The translations under genes were made by a program, and so were the position numbers. DNA of 64,000 nt from Terriglobia bacterium (GTDB lineage: Bacteria > Acidobacteriota > Terriglobia > Bryobacterales > Bryobacteraceae), in assembly GCA_021325235.1 (NCBI GenBank), contig JAJPHN010000044.1, positions 62,001 to 126,000 on the forward strand, given 5' to 3'. Shown here in pieces: positions 8,888 to 16,742 of the stretch. The stretch's first letter is position 1. Every line of letters starts with the position of its first letter. Under the pieces are notes generated by a model. The model was not told the DNA's origin. It did not search any database and saw only the letters and a list, made by a program, of their open reading frames with translations.

Positions 8888-9792
8888 GTGCTCTCCTCGA
8901 AGCCCGCGATCTCGTCGTTCATTACCGCGACGTTCCCGCGCTCACAGGCCTTTCCGTCTCGGTCGCAGCCGGCGAACGCATCGCTCTGCTCGGTGCCAAC
9001 GGCTCGGGGAAATCCACGCTTCTGCGTGTCCTCGACGCTCTCCAGTTCCCCGACTCCGGCACCTTTCACTTCGCCGGCGAACCCATTACCGCCGAGCGTC
9101 TCGAAGATCGCGCATTCAGCCGCGAATTCCGCCGCCGCGTCGGCCTCGTTTTCCAAAACGCCGACGTCCAGCTTTTCAATCCGACCGTATTCGATGAAAT
9201 TGCCTTCGGGCCGCTGCAGCTGCAGCTTCCAAAATCAGACATCCGCGCACGCGTTCAGCAGACGCTGCAGCAGATGTCGCTCGAACATCTGAAATTCCGC
9301 TCGCCTCATCAGCTTTCCGGCGGCGAGAAAAAACGCGTGGCGCTCGCCTCCATTCTGGTGCTCGATCCCGAAGTGCTGCTGCTCGATGAACCGACGGCCG
9401 GACTCGATCCCCGCAGCGCTAGCGAGATGGTCGAGCTGCTCGCAAGCTGGCGCGGGGCAGGGAAGACCGTCCTCACCGCCACTCACGATCTCGACAATCT
9501 CGAAGACATCGCCGATCGCGTCATCATCCTGCAGGACGGCCGGATCATTGCCGATTCTACGCCCTTCCACATCCTGCACGACGTTGGGCTCCTTCAGCGC
9601 GCCCGTCTCATTGCCGCGCATCGCCACACGCATCCCGGAGGCGCGAAGCAGCCGCATCCCCACGTCCACGCCGACCCGCTCACTCCTCCCGCAGCGCCGA
9701 CATCGGATCGATTCGGGCCGCCCGCAGACTCGGCAGCCACGCCGCCAATCCCGCGCACACCAGCAACGCCGCGAGCGAAAGACCCAGACTGA
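8884..9792 (+). CDS. cbiO: CbiO-type ATPase of the cobalt/nickel ECF transporter, with a His/Pro-rich tail
   Basis: 302 residues. Walker A is GANGSGKST, the signature is [12 protein letters not shown], Walker B is [12 protein letters not shown], and the switch His is in TATHDL. It couples ATP hydrolysis to uptake through the CbiM-CbiQ fusion it overlaps by 4 bp. The last 50 or so residues are unusual: [16 protein letters not shown] is followed by a Pro/Ala-rich stretch. The final 113 bp (9680-9792) are antisense to the 3' end of the ADOP gene, so much of this tail is encoded on top of a convergent gene. The ATPase core is confident; whether the tail is functional is not. Confidence 0.9.
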   Translation: MSALLEARDLVVHYRDVPALTGLSVSVAAGERIALLGANGSGKSTLLRVLDALQFPDSGTFHFAGEPITAERLEDRAFSREFRRRVGLVFQNADVQLFNPTVFDEIAFGPLQLQLPKSDIRARVQQTLQQMSLEHLKFRSPHQLSGGEKKRVALASILVLDPEVLLLDEPTAGLDPRSASEMVELLASWRGAGKTVLTATHDLDNLEDIADRVIILQDGRIIADSTPFHILHDVGLLQRARLIAAHRHTHPGGAKQPHPHVHADPLTPPAAPTSDRFGPPADSAATPPIPRTPATPRAKDPD

Positions 9793-12397
9793 CCGGATCC
9801 GCCGCCGTCAACCCGAATAAGCTGTTGCGCAGCGCGCGTCCCAGCAAAAACGCGCCCGGTACGCCAATCACGACACCCAGCACCACCAGCCCGAAACACT
9901 GCCGCACCACGAACCCGATCACCTGCCGCGCCGACGCACCCAGCGCCATCCGCACGCCGATCTCATTCGTGCGCCGCGCCACCGTATAGGCCAGCAGCCC
10001 CGCGAGACCAATCGCGCACAATAGCAACGCGAGCGCTCCGAACGCCGCCGAAAGAATACTCAGCAGCCGCTCCATCAGCAGCAAATGATCGATCAGGGCA
10101 TTCTGCGTTTTGATCTCGGTCACCGGAACCGCGCGGTCGACTTGGGCCGCAGCGCGATAAATCTCCGGCGCAATCTTCGATTCCGGCAATCCCGTTCGCA
10201 GCACCAGATTGATCTGTGCGCCCGGATTCATGCCCACGCTCAGGGGCTGATAAAACGTAGGTCGAGCCGACTCGCGCAACGAATTATACCGGTTGTTCTT
10301 CACGACGCCCACAATTCGAAATTTCGGATCGAGCGCCGGTCCGCTCTCGCCAAAACGTTGCCCGATGGGATTCCGCCCCGGAAAGAAATGCTTTGCGAAC
10401 TGCTCATCCACGATCACCGCCCCCGAGTCCGGCTTCAGATCGGCAGGTTTAAACGTTGTCCCGGCAATGAGCGGAATGCCCATCGTCTCGAAAAGCCCGT
10501 CGCTCACCATGTTCAGGAGCGCTGAATGTTCCTGGTCCCGCGCAAAAGGCAGGCCGGGCGCATTGACCGTCGTCATATTCATTGATCCCGAAAACGGCCG
10601 GCTTTGAATAATCGCCACGCGCCTCACTCCTGGCAGTTCCGCCACCTGCGCCCGCAAGCGCTCGACATACTGCTTCACCTGCCCGCTCTGGTAACCCGCT
10701 GCCCACGGATCGATCGACACATAGATCAGATTCTGGCGATCGAAGCCGATATCGACATGTTCCAGATTCACGAGTGAGCGCGTCAGCAGCCCCGCCCCCG
10801 CGAGAACCACAAAACCGAGCGCGACCTCAATTGCCACCAGCATTCGCGGCAACCGCAATCTCCCCGAGAGCACAGTCCGACTCCCGGCTTTCAGAACATC
10901 GTTAATACTTGCGCGCATCAACTGCAACGCGGGTGCGCTGCCAAACAACAGTGCCGTCAAAACCGATACCAGCATTGTGAACAGCAGAATGCGCCAGTCT
11001 GTATGCAGATCAAAACCGCCGATGCCCAGATTCGCGCGAATAAAAGAATGGACGCCGTCGGCCAGCACACGGCTCAACAGCAGACCCAAAGCTCCGCCCG
11101 CGAATGCCAGCAGCATGCTCTCGATCAGATATTGCCGCAGCAGGCGAAACCGCGCCGCGCCCAGCGCCAGGCACACCGCCGATTCCCGTTGCCGCGCCAC
11201 CGCCCGCGACAGCAGCAGATTCGCCACATTCGCGCACACAATCAGCAGTACGAGCCCGACCAACAACAGCAGCACCCACAGCGCACGGCCATCGTCTCCA
11301 CCAAACGCAGCGAACCCGCGCGCGCCCGGCAGCGAAAACAATTTCGGCACCTTCTTTTGATCGACCCTGATCCCCGCCGGCGCGACCGCATGTTGAAACC
11401 GCGCCGAAAGCATCCCGACCGCCTGCGCTTCGCTCATCCCCGGCGCCAGCCGCCCGATCAACCGCACCCACCAGTACGTATCTTTTTCGCCCAGATCAGC
11501 GTTGAGCCGGTCGCGCGGATCGAGTAACACCTGCGCCGATAGCGGCGCGTATAGATCCACCCACTCGCCCACCTGCACGCCAAAAAAGTGCTCCGGTGCA
11601 ACTCCGATCACTTCCACCGGCACATTGTTCACCCGCAGCACCTGCCCCAGAACATCCGTTCGCCCGCCGAAGTAACCGCGCCAGAATCGGTCGCTGATCA
11701 CCACCACCGGCGCAGCTCCCGAACGATCCTCGCTATCGCGAAACGATCTTCCTAGCCGCGGCTCGACTCCTAATTCGCGAAAGAAATTCGCGCTCACGTA
11801 CTGAAGGCTGAACCGTTCCGCCGGACGCCTCCCGCTGGTCACCGATACTTTCCCCGGATCGCCCGCGCCCACAATCGCGGTGAACCCGCCCGGCTCCTTG
11901 GCCAGCTCGTGATATGCCCGCACTGAAACCGATGAGCCGCGCATCGCTGTATTGAAATCGCCCTCGCTGTCGCCGTTCATCATCGTGCAGAGCGGATCCG
12001 GCCAGCCATGGTTCTTCCACCAGATCGCGCGCAGCGTCTGCGGATCTTTCACCGGCAGCGGCTTCAACAGCGCCGCATCCACAATGCTGAAAATCGCCGA
12101 ATTCGCCCCAATCCCCAGCGCCAGCGACAGAATCACCACCGCACTCAAACCGCGATTGCGCCCGATCTGCCGCAGCCCATAACGCACATCGCGCGTCAGC
12201 GATTCGAGCCACATCAAAACATCCTGCGCCCGCGTCTCTTCCCGCAGTTTCGTGCGATTCCCGAAACGCACCCGCGCCGCGCGTGCGCCCGCCGCATCCT
12301 GCTCCTTCATCGCCAGATGATAGGCAAGCTCCTCTTCGATTTCCCGACTGTGCTGCTCCGGTCGAAATGTCCTGCGCAGCCGCGACCACAGGCTCAT
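9680..12397 (-). CDS. ADOP-family permease (acidobacterial duplicated orphan permease, MacB/FtsX-like)
   Basis: 905 residues. The N-terminus (RLRRTFRPEQHSREIEEELAYHLAMK) is the soluble segment typical of ADOP proteins. It is followed by DVRYGLRQIGRNRGLSAVVILSLALGIGANS, a MacB-type periplasmic domain, an FtsX block (about 380-500), a second periplasmic domain and a second FtsX block (about 780-890, ending [16 protein letters not shown]). No cognate ATPase adjoins it, hence 'orphan'. The PadR regulator lies 13 bp upstream on the same strand, the usual ADOP arrangement. Substrate unknown. Its last 113 bp overlap cbiO in antisense. Confidence 0.9.
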   Translation of the reverse strand: MSLWSRLRRTFRPEQHSREIEEELAYHLAMKEQDAAGARAARVRFGNRTKLREETRAQDVLMWLESLTRDVRYGLRQIGRNRGLSAVVILSLALGIGANSAIFSIVDAALLKPLPVKDPQTLRAIWWKNHGWPDPLCTMMNGDSEGDFNTAMRGSSVSVRAYHELAKEPGGFTAIVGAGDPGKVSVTSGRRPAERFSLQYVSANFFRELGVEPRLGRSFRDSEDRSGAAPVVVISDRFWRGYFGGRTDVLGQVLRVNNVPVEVIGVAPEHFFGVQVGEWVDLYAPLSAQVLLDPRDRLNADLGEKDTYWWVRLIGRLAPGMSEAQAVGMLSARFQHAVAPAGIRVDQKKVPKLFSLPGARGFAAFGGDDGRALWVLLLLVGLVLLIVCANVANLLLSRAVARQRESAVCLALGAARFRLLRQYLIESMLLAFAGGALGLLLSRVLADGVHSFIRANLGIGGFDLHTDWRILLFTMLVSVLTALLFGSAPALQLMRASINDVLKAGSRTVLSGRLRLPRMLVAIEVALGFVVLAGAGLLTRSLVNLEHVDIGFDRQNLIYVSIDPWAAGYQSGQVKQYVERLRAQVAELPGVRRVAIIQSRPFSGSMNMTTVNAPGLPFARDQEHSALLNMVSDGLFETMGIPLIAGTTFKPADLKPDSGAVIVDEQFAKHFFPGRNPIGQRFGESGPALDPKFRIVGVVKNNRYNSLRESARPTFYQPLSVGMNPGAQINLVLRTGLPESKIAPEIYRAAAQVDRAVPVTEIKTQNALIDHLLLMERLLSILSAAFGALALLLCAIGLAGLLAYTVARRTNEIGVRMALGASARQVIGFVVRQCFGLVVLGVVIGVPGAFLLGRALRNSLFGLTAADPVSLGLSLAALLVCAGLAAWLPSLRAARIDPMSALREE

Positions 12398-12410
12398 ACG
12401 TTGCCTCCCG

Positions 12411-12737
12411 CTACACCGTCCGCAGCACCTTAGCCACCGCCGCGTGAATCGAGTGCCAGCGCGCCTCTTCGGTTTCGAGCCGCTTGCGCCCCTTCGCGGT
12501 CAGCTTGTAAAAACGCGCGCGCCGGCCCGATTCCGACATCTTCCATTCCGCCTCGAGCAGGCCTTTTTCCGTCAGCCGGTGCAGCGCCGGATACAACGAT
12601 CCCTCTTCCACCTCGAGCACATCGTCTGATGCCTGCTCAATGGATGTGGCGATGGCATATCCGTTGTTCGGCCCCCGCCGCAGCACTTTCAGAATCAGGA
12701 TTTCGAGGGAGCCCTGCAGATTGTCGGTCTTTGGCAT
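12411..12737 (-). CDS. PadR-family transcriptional regulator
   Basis: 108 residues. A winged-helix core (LEILILKVLRRGPNNGYAIA...VLEVEEGSLYPALHRLTEKGLLEAEW) and a C-terminal dimerisation helix fit a short PadR protein. The sequence EGSLYPALHRLE/T is the family hallmark. It sits directly upstream of the ADOP permease gene with a 13-bp gap, so the two are probably co-transcribed and controlled by this repressor. A perfect 16-bp palindrome begins 10 bp upstream of its start codon (12748-12763) and is the obvious candidate autoregulatory operator. Confidence 0.92.
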   Translation of the reverse strand: MPKTDNLQGSLEILILKVLRRGPNNGYAIATSIEQASDDVLEVEEGSLYPALHRLTEKGLLEAEWKMSESGRRARFYKLTAKGRKRLETEEARWHSIHAAVAKVLRTV

Positions 12738-12747
12738 AGATAACTAC

Positions 12748-12763
12748 GTATAGATATCTATAC
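12748..12763. promoter_or_regulatory. Candidate PadR operator: perfect 16-bp palindrome
   Basis: GTATAGATATCTATAC is its own reverse complement. It is AT-rich in a GC-rich genome and lies 11 nt from the PadR start. Position and symmetry fit autoregulation of the PadR-ADOP operon; the assignment is inference. Confidence 0.65.
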
Positions 12764-12865
12764 CACAGCCGGCGGCGATCGGATTGTACTGCGTTTGAGC
12801 GTCGGTGGGAGAATGTCTGAGCCAGGCTACTCAGCCCTGTCAGTTCATTACGGAAAGTCTGGATG

Positions 12866-12943
12866 TGGTACGCCCGAGAGGATTCGAACCTCTGACCTTT
12901 TGCTCCGGAGGCAAACGCTCTATCCAGGCTGAGCTACGGGCGC
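12866..12943 (-). tRNA. tRNA-Arg (CCG)
   Basis: The reverse strand folds as a full cloverleaf: acceptor GCGCCCG/CGGGCGT, D-stem GCTC/GAGC, anticodon stem TTTGC/GCAAA with loop CTCCGGA (anticodon CCG), and T-arm AGAGG-TTCGAAT-CCTCT. The discriminator is A, and CCA is encoded (12866-12868). G1-U72 is a wobble pair. Confidence 0.95.
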
Positions 12944-12950
12944 TCGAAAA

Positions 12951-13523
12951 CTAATGGCCGCGTTTGGCGCTGGCCGATAAACCCTTCGACGAACTTCCAT
13001 TTCCGAGCAAGTGCTCGATGTGTGCTCGGATCGTATCTTCCTTCATCAGCGCATCCCACTTCTCGTCTTCTTTTTGGGACGTCTGATAGTGAATATATCC
13101 CTTGCGATCGATCAACGCCAGTTGTGGCACAACATAGCGATCCGAGTTGAAGCCCATGAACTTCACCATCGCATCCTGCGGTACCCATCCAACCGGAAAT
13201 TTCACCTGGTAGTCCTTGGCAAAGTTTTCAACCAGCAGATCGGCGTTCGGGTTTACCGCCACATCCAGCGCCTGAAATCCGCGGCTGCCGTACTCCTCTT
13301 GAAACCGGCTCATCACACGCGAAGCGGCCTGGCAATGAGGGCACGTTGTCCAGATGAATTCAAGCGCGACTACCTTCCCGAGATACTCATTCAGTGTCTT
13401 CTGCCCCTGGCCGGGAATATTGAAGGTCAGCTCAGGCGCCTTCCGGACACTTTCGTACTGATCGGCCGCCGAGCAAAACCCAGCCAGTGCCGCAGTCGCA
13501 ACCAGAACCGCAAGAAGTTTCAC
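12951..13523 (-). CDS. Exported thioredoxin-fold (TlpA/AhpC-TSA-like) protein
   Basis: 190 residues. The signal peptide MKLLAVLVATAALAGFCSA is followed by a thioredoxin fold with the redox motif TTCPHCQAAS and the TlpA-like GKVVALEFIWTTC. A periplasmic thiol-disulfide role (reductase, or cytochrome maturation helper) is inferred. It ends 8 bp before the 5' end of tRNA-Arg on the same strand. The C-terminal 25 residues (GSSSKGLSASAKRGH region) are disordered-looking and poorly conserved in type. The specific partner is unknown. Confidence 0.8.
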   Translation of the reverse strand: MKLLAVLVATAALAGFCSAADQYESVRKAPELTFNIPGQGQKTLNEYLGKVVALEFIWTTCPHCQAASRVMSRFQEEYGSRGFQALDVAVNPNADLLVENFAKDYQVKFPVGWVPQDAMVKFMGFNSDRYVVPQLALIDRKGYIHYQTSQKEDEKWDALMKEDTIRAHIEHLLGNGSSSKGLSASAKRGH

Positions 13524-13566
13524 CTGTACGCGCTCCAGAGTTTCCAGTTTAACGTAAGCGTCCGGC

Positions 13567-14853
13567 TCATGCCCGATGTAAAGCGCGCTTGCGCCCTGTG
13601 CTCCGTACCCGTAGCGACGCTAAGGTGACCGGCTCGGCCATGCCTTCGATACTCAACATCCGTTCGCCGGTCAAGTGCGACAGAAAATATCCCGTATCGC
13701 CGTCACCCGCAAAAACGGTGTCACTGTCCGTCATGGGCCTGCAATGCTTCCATTTGCCTTTGAGTATCTTTTTGTATGCGTCGAAATAAGCGGCGGCATT
13801 TTTTTCCGAGTCCCACAGGCACACGTATTCGAGTACCGGATGCTTTCCGCTGTCGTCCGCTGTCACGCGAAACTGTGCTCCCCGAAGATGAGGAGCAAGC
13901 CTGTTCGCCAGATCGATCCCAAGGTATTGCCATAAGAGCATGCGATGGTCGAACTCGCCCATTGAGCCTTCACTCACCTCGCGATCGCCCCCTGCGGGCA
14001 CGTCCGGCAACTTCGGCACGAGCGGCTTCTCATGCGCCAGGTACCGCTCCGGATGCAAAATTTGCGATGAGCTTACCGGTGCGTGAACGAATACGTCCGC
14101 GAACGCTCGCTTCCCAAGCTTTCGATACACCGCATCGAAGAATCGTGTCCCTTCGGTGTATGGAAATAGCAGCGACTGCTGAATATACAGGGGCGAAGAT
14201 TTCAAAACCGGAAAGTCCGCGCCCGAATCATCGCCCTCGCTCTGTTCGAGCGATTTCAGCATATCCGGAGTCGGAACCGGATTCTGTCCGGCAGCGGCCA
14301 GATCGTAAGCCAGCATCAGCCACGACGCCTGACCTTCCACCACCGCCGTATGCGCCAGATTCTCATCATCGTCCGAGGGATCCTCATCCATGTACTTCTC
14401 GAGATCGTAATGCTGATCGGCCAGCGCGTGCGCCAGTTCATGCGCGAGCGTGGTGGTTTCTTCGCTCAGCGATGCGCCCTGGAGCAGGAACAGCTTCTTC
14501 TCGTCGTAATCGTAAAAGGCGGCCGCCTGTTCGGTGAGCAGATCAACCGTCGATTTCTTCAGATCAAAATTTTGCGGGACCAGTCCGAACATCTTCAGCG
14601 CGATCTCGTCGGCGCGAATGTCCTCGGGCCGCAGCGTTTTCTTGATGCGTTTGTTCAGAAAACGGCGCAGCTGCCGCTTCGAAATCATGTCGTAGGGAAC
14701 CGGGTGCTCCGCCGTCATGCCCGAGATGTTTGCGAGCGAGTCTACAATCGCATGGATCTGGCCAAAGACCGGATCCTTGTCGCGCTTGCGGCCGGCAACG
14801 AGCAGCGAAAGCCCGAGCGTCAGGGCGAGCAGAACAGCGATGCGGCGGCGCAT
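13567..14853 (-). CDS. Putative secreted HExxH zinc metallopeptidase
   Basis: 428 residues from the ATG at 14853, which gives a signal-peptide start MRRRIAVLLALTLGLSLLVAG; the frame stays open to 14919. HELAH lies at residues 138-142 within TTTLAHELAHALADQHYDLE. A glutamate in VVEGQASW (about 173) is about 31 residues further on and is a candidate third zinc ligand, as in gluzincins. The rest resembles no peptidase family I can name. It probably acts outside the cytoplasm on an unknown protein. It lies between marC and the thioredoxin-like gene on the same strand. Confidence 0.65.
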   Translation of the reverse strand: MRRRIAVLLALTLGLSLLVAGRKRDKDPVFGQIHAIVDSLANISGMTAEHPVPYDMISKRQLRRFLNKRIKKTLRPEDIRADEIALKMFGLVPQNFDLKKSTVDLLTEQAAAFYDYDEKKLFLLQGASLSEETTTLAHELAHALADQHYDLEKYMDEDPSDDDENLAHTAVVEGQASWLMLAYDLAAAGQNPVPTPDMLKSLEQSEGDDSGADFPVLKSSPLYIQQSLLFPYTEGTRFFDAVYRKLGKRAFADVFVHAPVSSSQILHPERYLAHEKPLVPKLPDVPAGGDREVSEGSMGEFDHRMLLWQYLGIDLANRLAPHLRGAQFRVTADDSGKHPVLEYVCLWDSEKNAAAYFDAYKKILKGKWKHCRPMTDSDTVFAGDGDTGYFLSHLTGERMLSIEGMAEPVTLASLRVRSTGRKRALHRA

Positions 14854-14925
14854 GTATGGGAACGAGTGCAGTGGATTCGAGAACCGTGAGTCCCGCCAGT
14901 TGTCTGCGAAACCCTTCATTTAAGA

Positions 14926-15591
14926 CTAATGGATCGGGCGATACTGCGTGAACAGATTGTGCAGACCGTTGGTCAACACCTGCACTCCGATACAAAGCAG
15001 TATGAAGGCTGCGAGCCGCACAATCACGTTCATCGCTGTTTGCCCCAGCATGCGCGCCAGCCGCTCAGCAAAGCGATAGCTCACATAAATGAGGAAGGCT
15101 ACAAGCGCAGGTCCGACAATCGCGGCCACCAGGCGCACCCAGCCGTTCACATGAATCGCCTGACTGGCGCCCAGCGTGAGCGCCACCGAGATTGAGCCCG
15201 GCCCTACCGTGAGCGGAAGCGTCAACGGGTAGAAAGCCTTGTCCGATATGTCCTGGCGGCTGACTCGCTTTTGCGCGTGTTCCTGTTCCTGTTCGACATT
15301 CTGGTGCAGCAGTGTCCAGCCCGTCCACATCACCACCATGCCGCCTCCGATCTGGACTACCGGAATGGAGATCCCGAAGAATTTCAAAATATGCGTTCCG
15401 ATCAGCATGGAGCCAATCAGCAGCCACATACTGTTGAGCGCGATTTTGCGCGAGAGGAGTGCCCGATCACCGCTGGAATAGCCGGCCGTTAGACTCAGGA
15501 AGATCGGAATATTGCCCAGCGGATCCACAATCGGAAAGAGCGCGGTGAGCACCAGCAGACAATTCTTGGCAACCTCGAGGATTGCGTTCAT
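14926..15591 (-). CDS. MarC-family integral membrane protein
   Basis: 221 residues, six predicted membrane segments. The sequence starts MNAILEVAKNCLLVLTALFP and contains FPIVDPLGNIPIFLSL, the family signature of MarC/YhgN proteins. The C-terminal part reads AMNVIVRLAAFILLCIGVQVL. MarC proteins have no firmly established transport function. The next gene downstream on the same strand, the HExxH peptidase, starts 72 bp away, so they may share a transcript. Confidence 0.9.
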   Translation of the reverse strand: MNAILEVAKNCLLVLTALFPIVDPLGNIPIFLSLTAGYSSGDRALLSRKIALNSMWLLIGSMLIGTHILKFFGISIPVVQIGGGMVVMWTGWTLLHQNVEQEQEHAQKRVSRQDISDKAFYPLTLPLTVGPGSISVALTLGASQAIHVNGWVRLVAAIVGPALVAFLIYVSYRFAERLARMLGQTAMNVIVRLAAFILLCIGVQVLTNGLHNLFTQYRPIH

Positions 15592-15620
15592 GAATAACTA
15601 GAGTGTAAGTTGTTCCGCGC

Positions 15621-16682
15621 TCAACTGCCGTCAGGAAAACCGCCCCGATGCGAAACCATCGGGCAATGCGGCAACACTTCGCGGGCAGGAAGCGATGCGC
15701 GCCAGCCATCCGGGTAACCATCCAGCGCGGAAAAAACTGCGGGCCGTTGGCCGTCAGCCGGAATCGTCAGCCGCTCCAGGGCGGCGCGCAGTTCAGCGAG
15801 AGTGCCCGCCCCGAAGCTGGAGCGCCAGCGCTCTTCGATTTCAGCCGTCGCTCGTTCATACTCGGTGCGCGCGCGCTTCCCAGCGTTCGTCAGACGCAGA
15901 ACACGCGCGCGGTTCTCCAAATCCACAGTGACGTACCCGCGTTTTTCAGCGATTTTCACGAGCATCGCGACTGCTTCTTTCGACACGCCGCTGAGGCGAG
16001 GTAAATCGCGAATTCGCACACCGGCACCCGTGTCCATCAATCGCAGCAGGTTCGCTGGCAACGCGAGCGAGAGTCCTGTCCTGCCTTCATACTCGCCTTG
16101 GAACCGGGCCAGCACATTGCCGAGCAGTACGGGCAACATTTTTATGCTGCCGTCGCGACATACGATTTCGAGCGGCGGTGTCCCTGGACCTCGCTTGGAA
16201 ATCACGACATCGGCCGGTTCCGTTCCGGCACTTGCCGCGAAGTTCTCCAGTGTCCGCCGCAGCTCGCAATAGCTGCTGGAATAACGCTCAGCCCAGCGCC
16301 GCTCGATCTCGTCGTTGAGCCTGTTCCAGACCAGAAGCGCTTTCTCGCCGCCGCGTGTCGGCTGAACCTGTCCGCTCGGACTGACAAAAACATAGCCCCA
16401 CCATTTGCTGACCCGCGTCAGCCACATCTTCATCTGCTGTTTGTCGAAGCCCGCCGTGCGCTGAAGCTCTCCAACGGAGATGCCGCCCGTTGGAACGAAA
16501 CGAAGAAAGCGGAACCAAAGCGGCATCGAGACGAGCCATGGCACCCTGCTCGGATAGCCCGTTGCACCGTGATTTGTTGTCCGATGCGGCACCTGGCGTT
16601 CAAATTCGTTGTCGAATTCGATCACAAAAGCCACCAGCACCTGCGATAGAAGTGCCGATAACGGCAGCGGCTGTGACATCAT
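15621..16682 (-). CDS. Protein with two MarR-like winged-helix domains
   Basis: 353 residues from the ATG at 16682 (16679 is also possible); the longer frame to 16793 would overlap the divergent helicase gene. Two similar halves are seen. Each has a helix-turn-helix pattern (GGISVGELQRTAGFDKQQMKMWLTRV and VRIRDLPRLSGVSKEAVAMLV), then a wing (GYVFVSPSG.V.PT..G and GYVTVDLENRARVLRLT..G), then a helix with EIERRWAERY or EIEERWRSSF. This is a MarR-type repeat within one chain. It is probably a transcription regulator whose target may be the divergent helicase promoter or its own, 60 bp away. Recognition is at domain level only. Confidence 0.65.
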   Translation of the reverse strand: MMSQPLPLSALLSQVLVAFVIEFDNEFERQVPHRTTNHGATGYPSRVPWLVSMPLWFRFLRFVPTGGISVGELQRTAGFDKQQMKMWLTRVSKWWGYVFVSPSGQVQPTRGGEKALLVWNRLNDEIERRWAERYSSSYCELRRTLENFAASAGTEPADVVISKRGPGTPPLEIVCRDGSIKMLPVLLGNVLARFQGEYEGRTGLSLALPANLLRLMDTGAGVRIRDLPRLSGVSKEAVAMLVKIAEKRGYVTVDLENRARVLRLTNAGKRARTEYERATAEIEERWRSSFGAGTLAELRAALERLTIPADGQRPAVFSALDGYPDGWRASLPAREVLPHCPMVSHRGGFPDGS

Positions 16683-16742
16683 CAAACATCGTATCGGGAG
16701 GTCGAAGGCGATGGTATTCTGAAGACGCTCCCGCCGTTCTCG

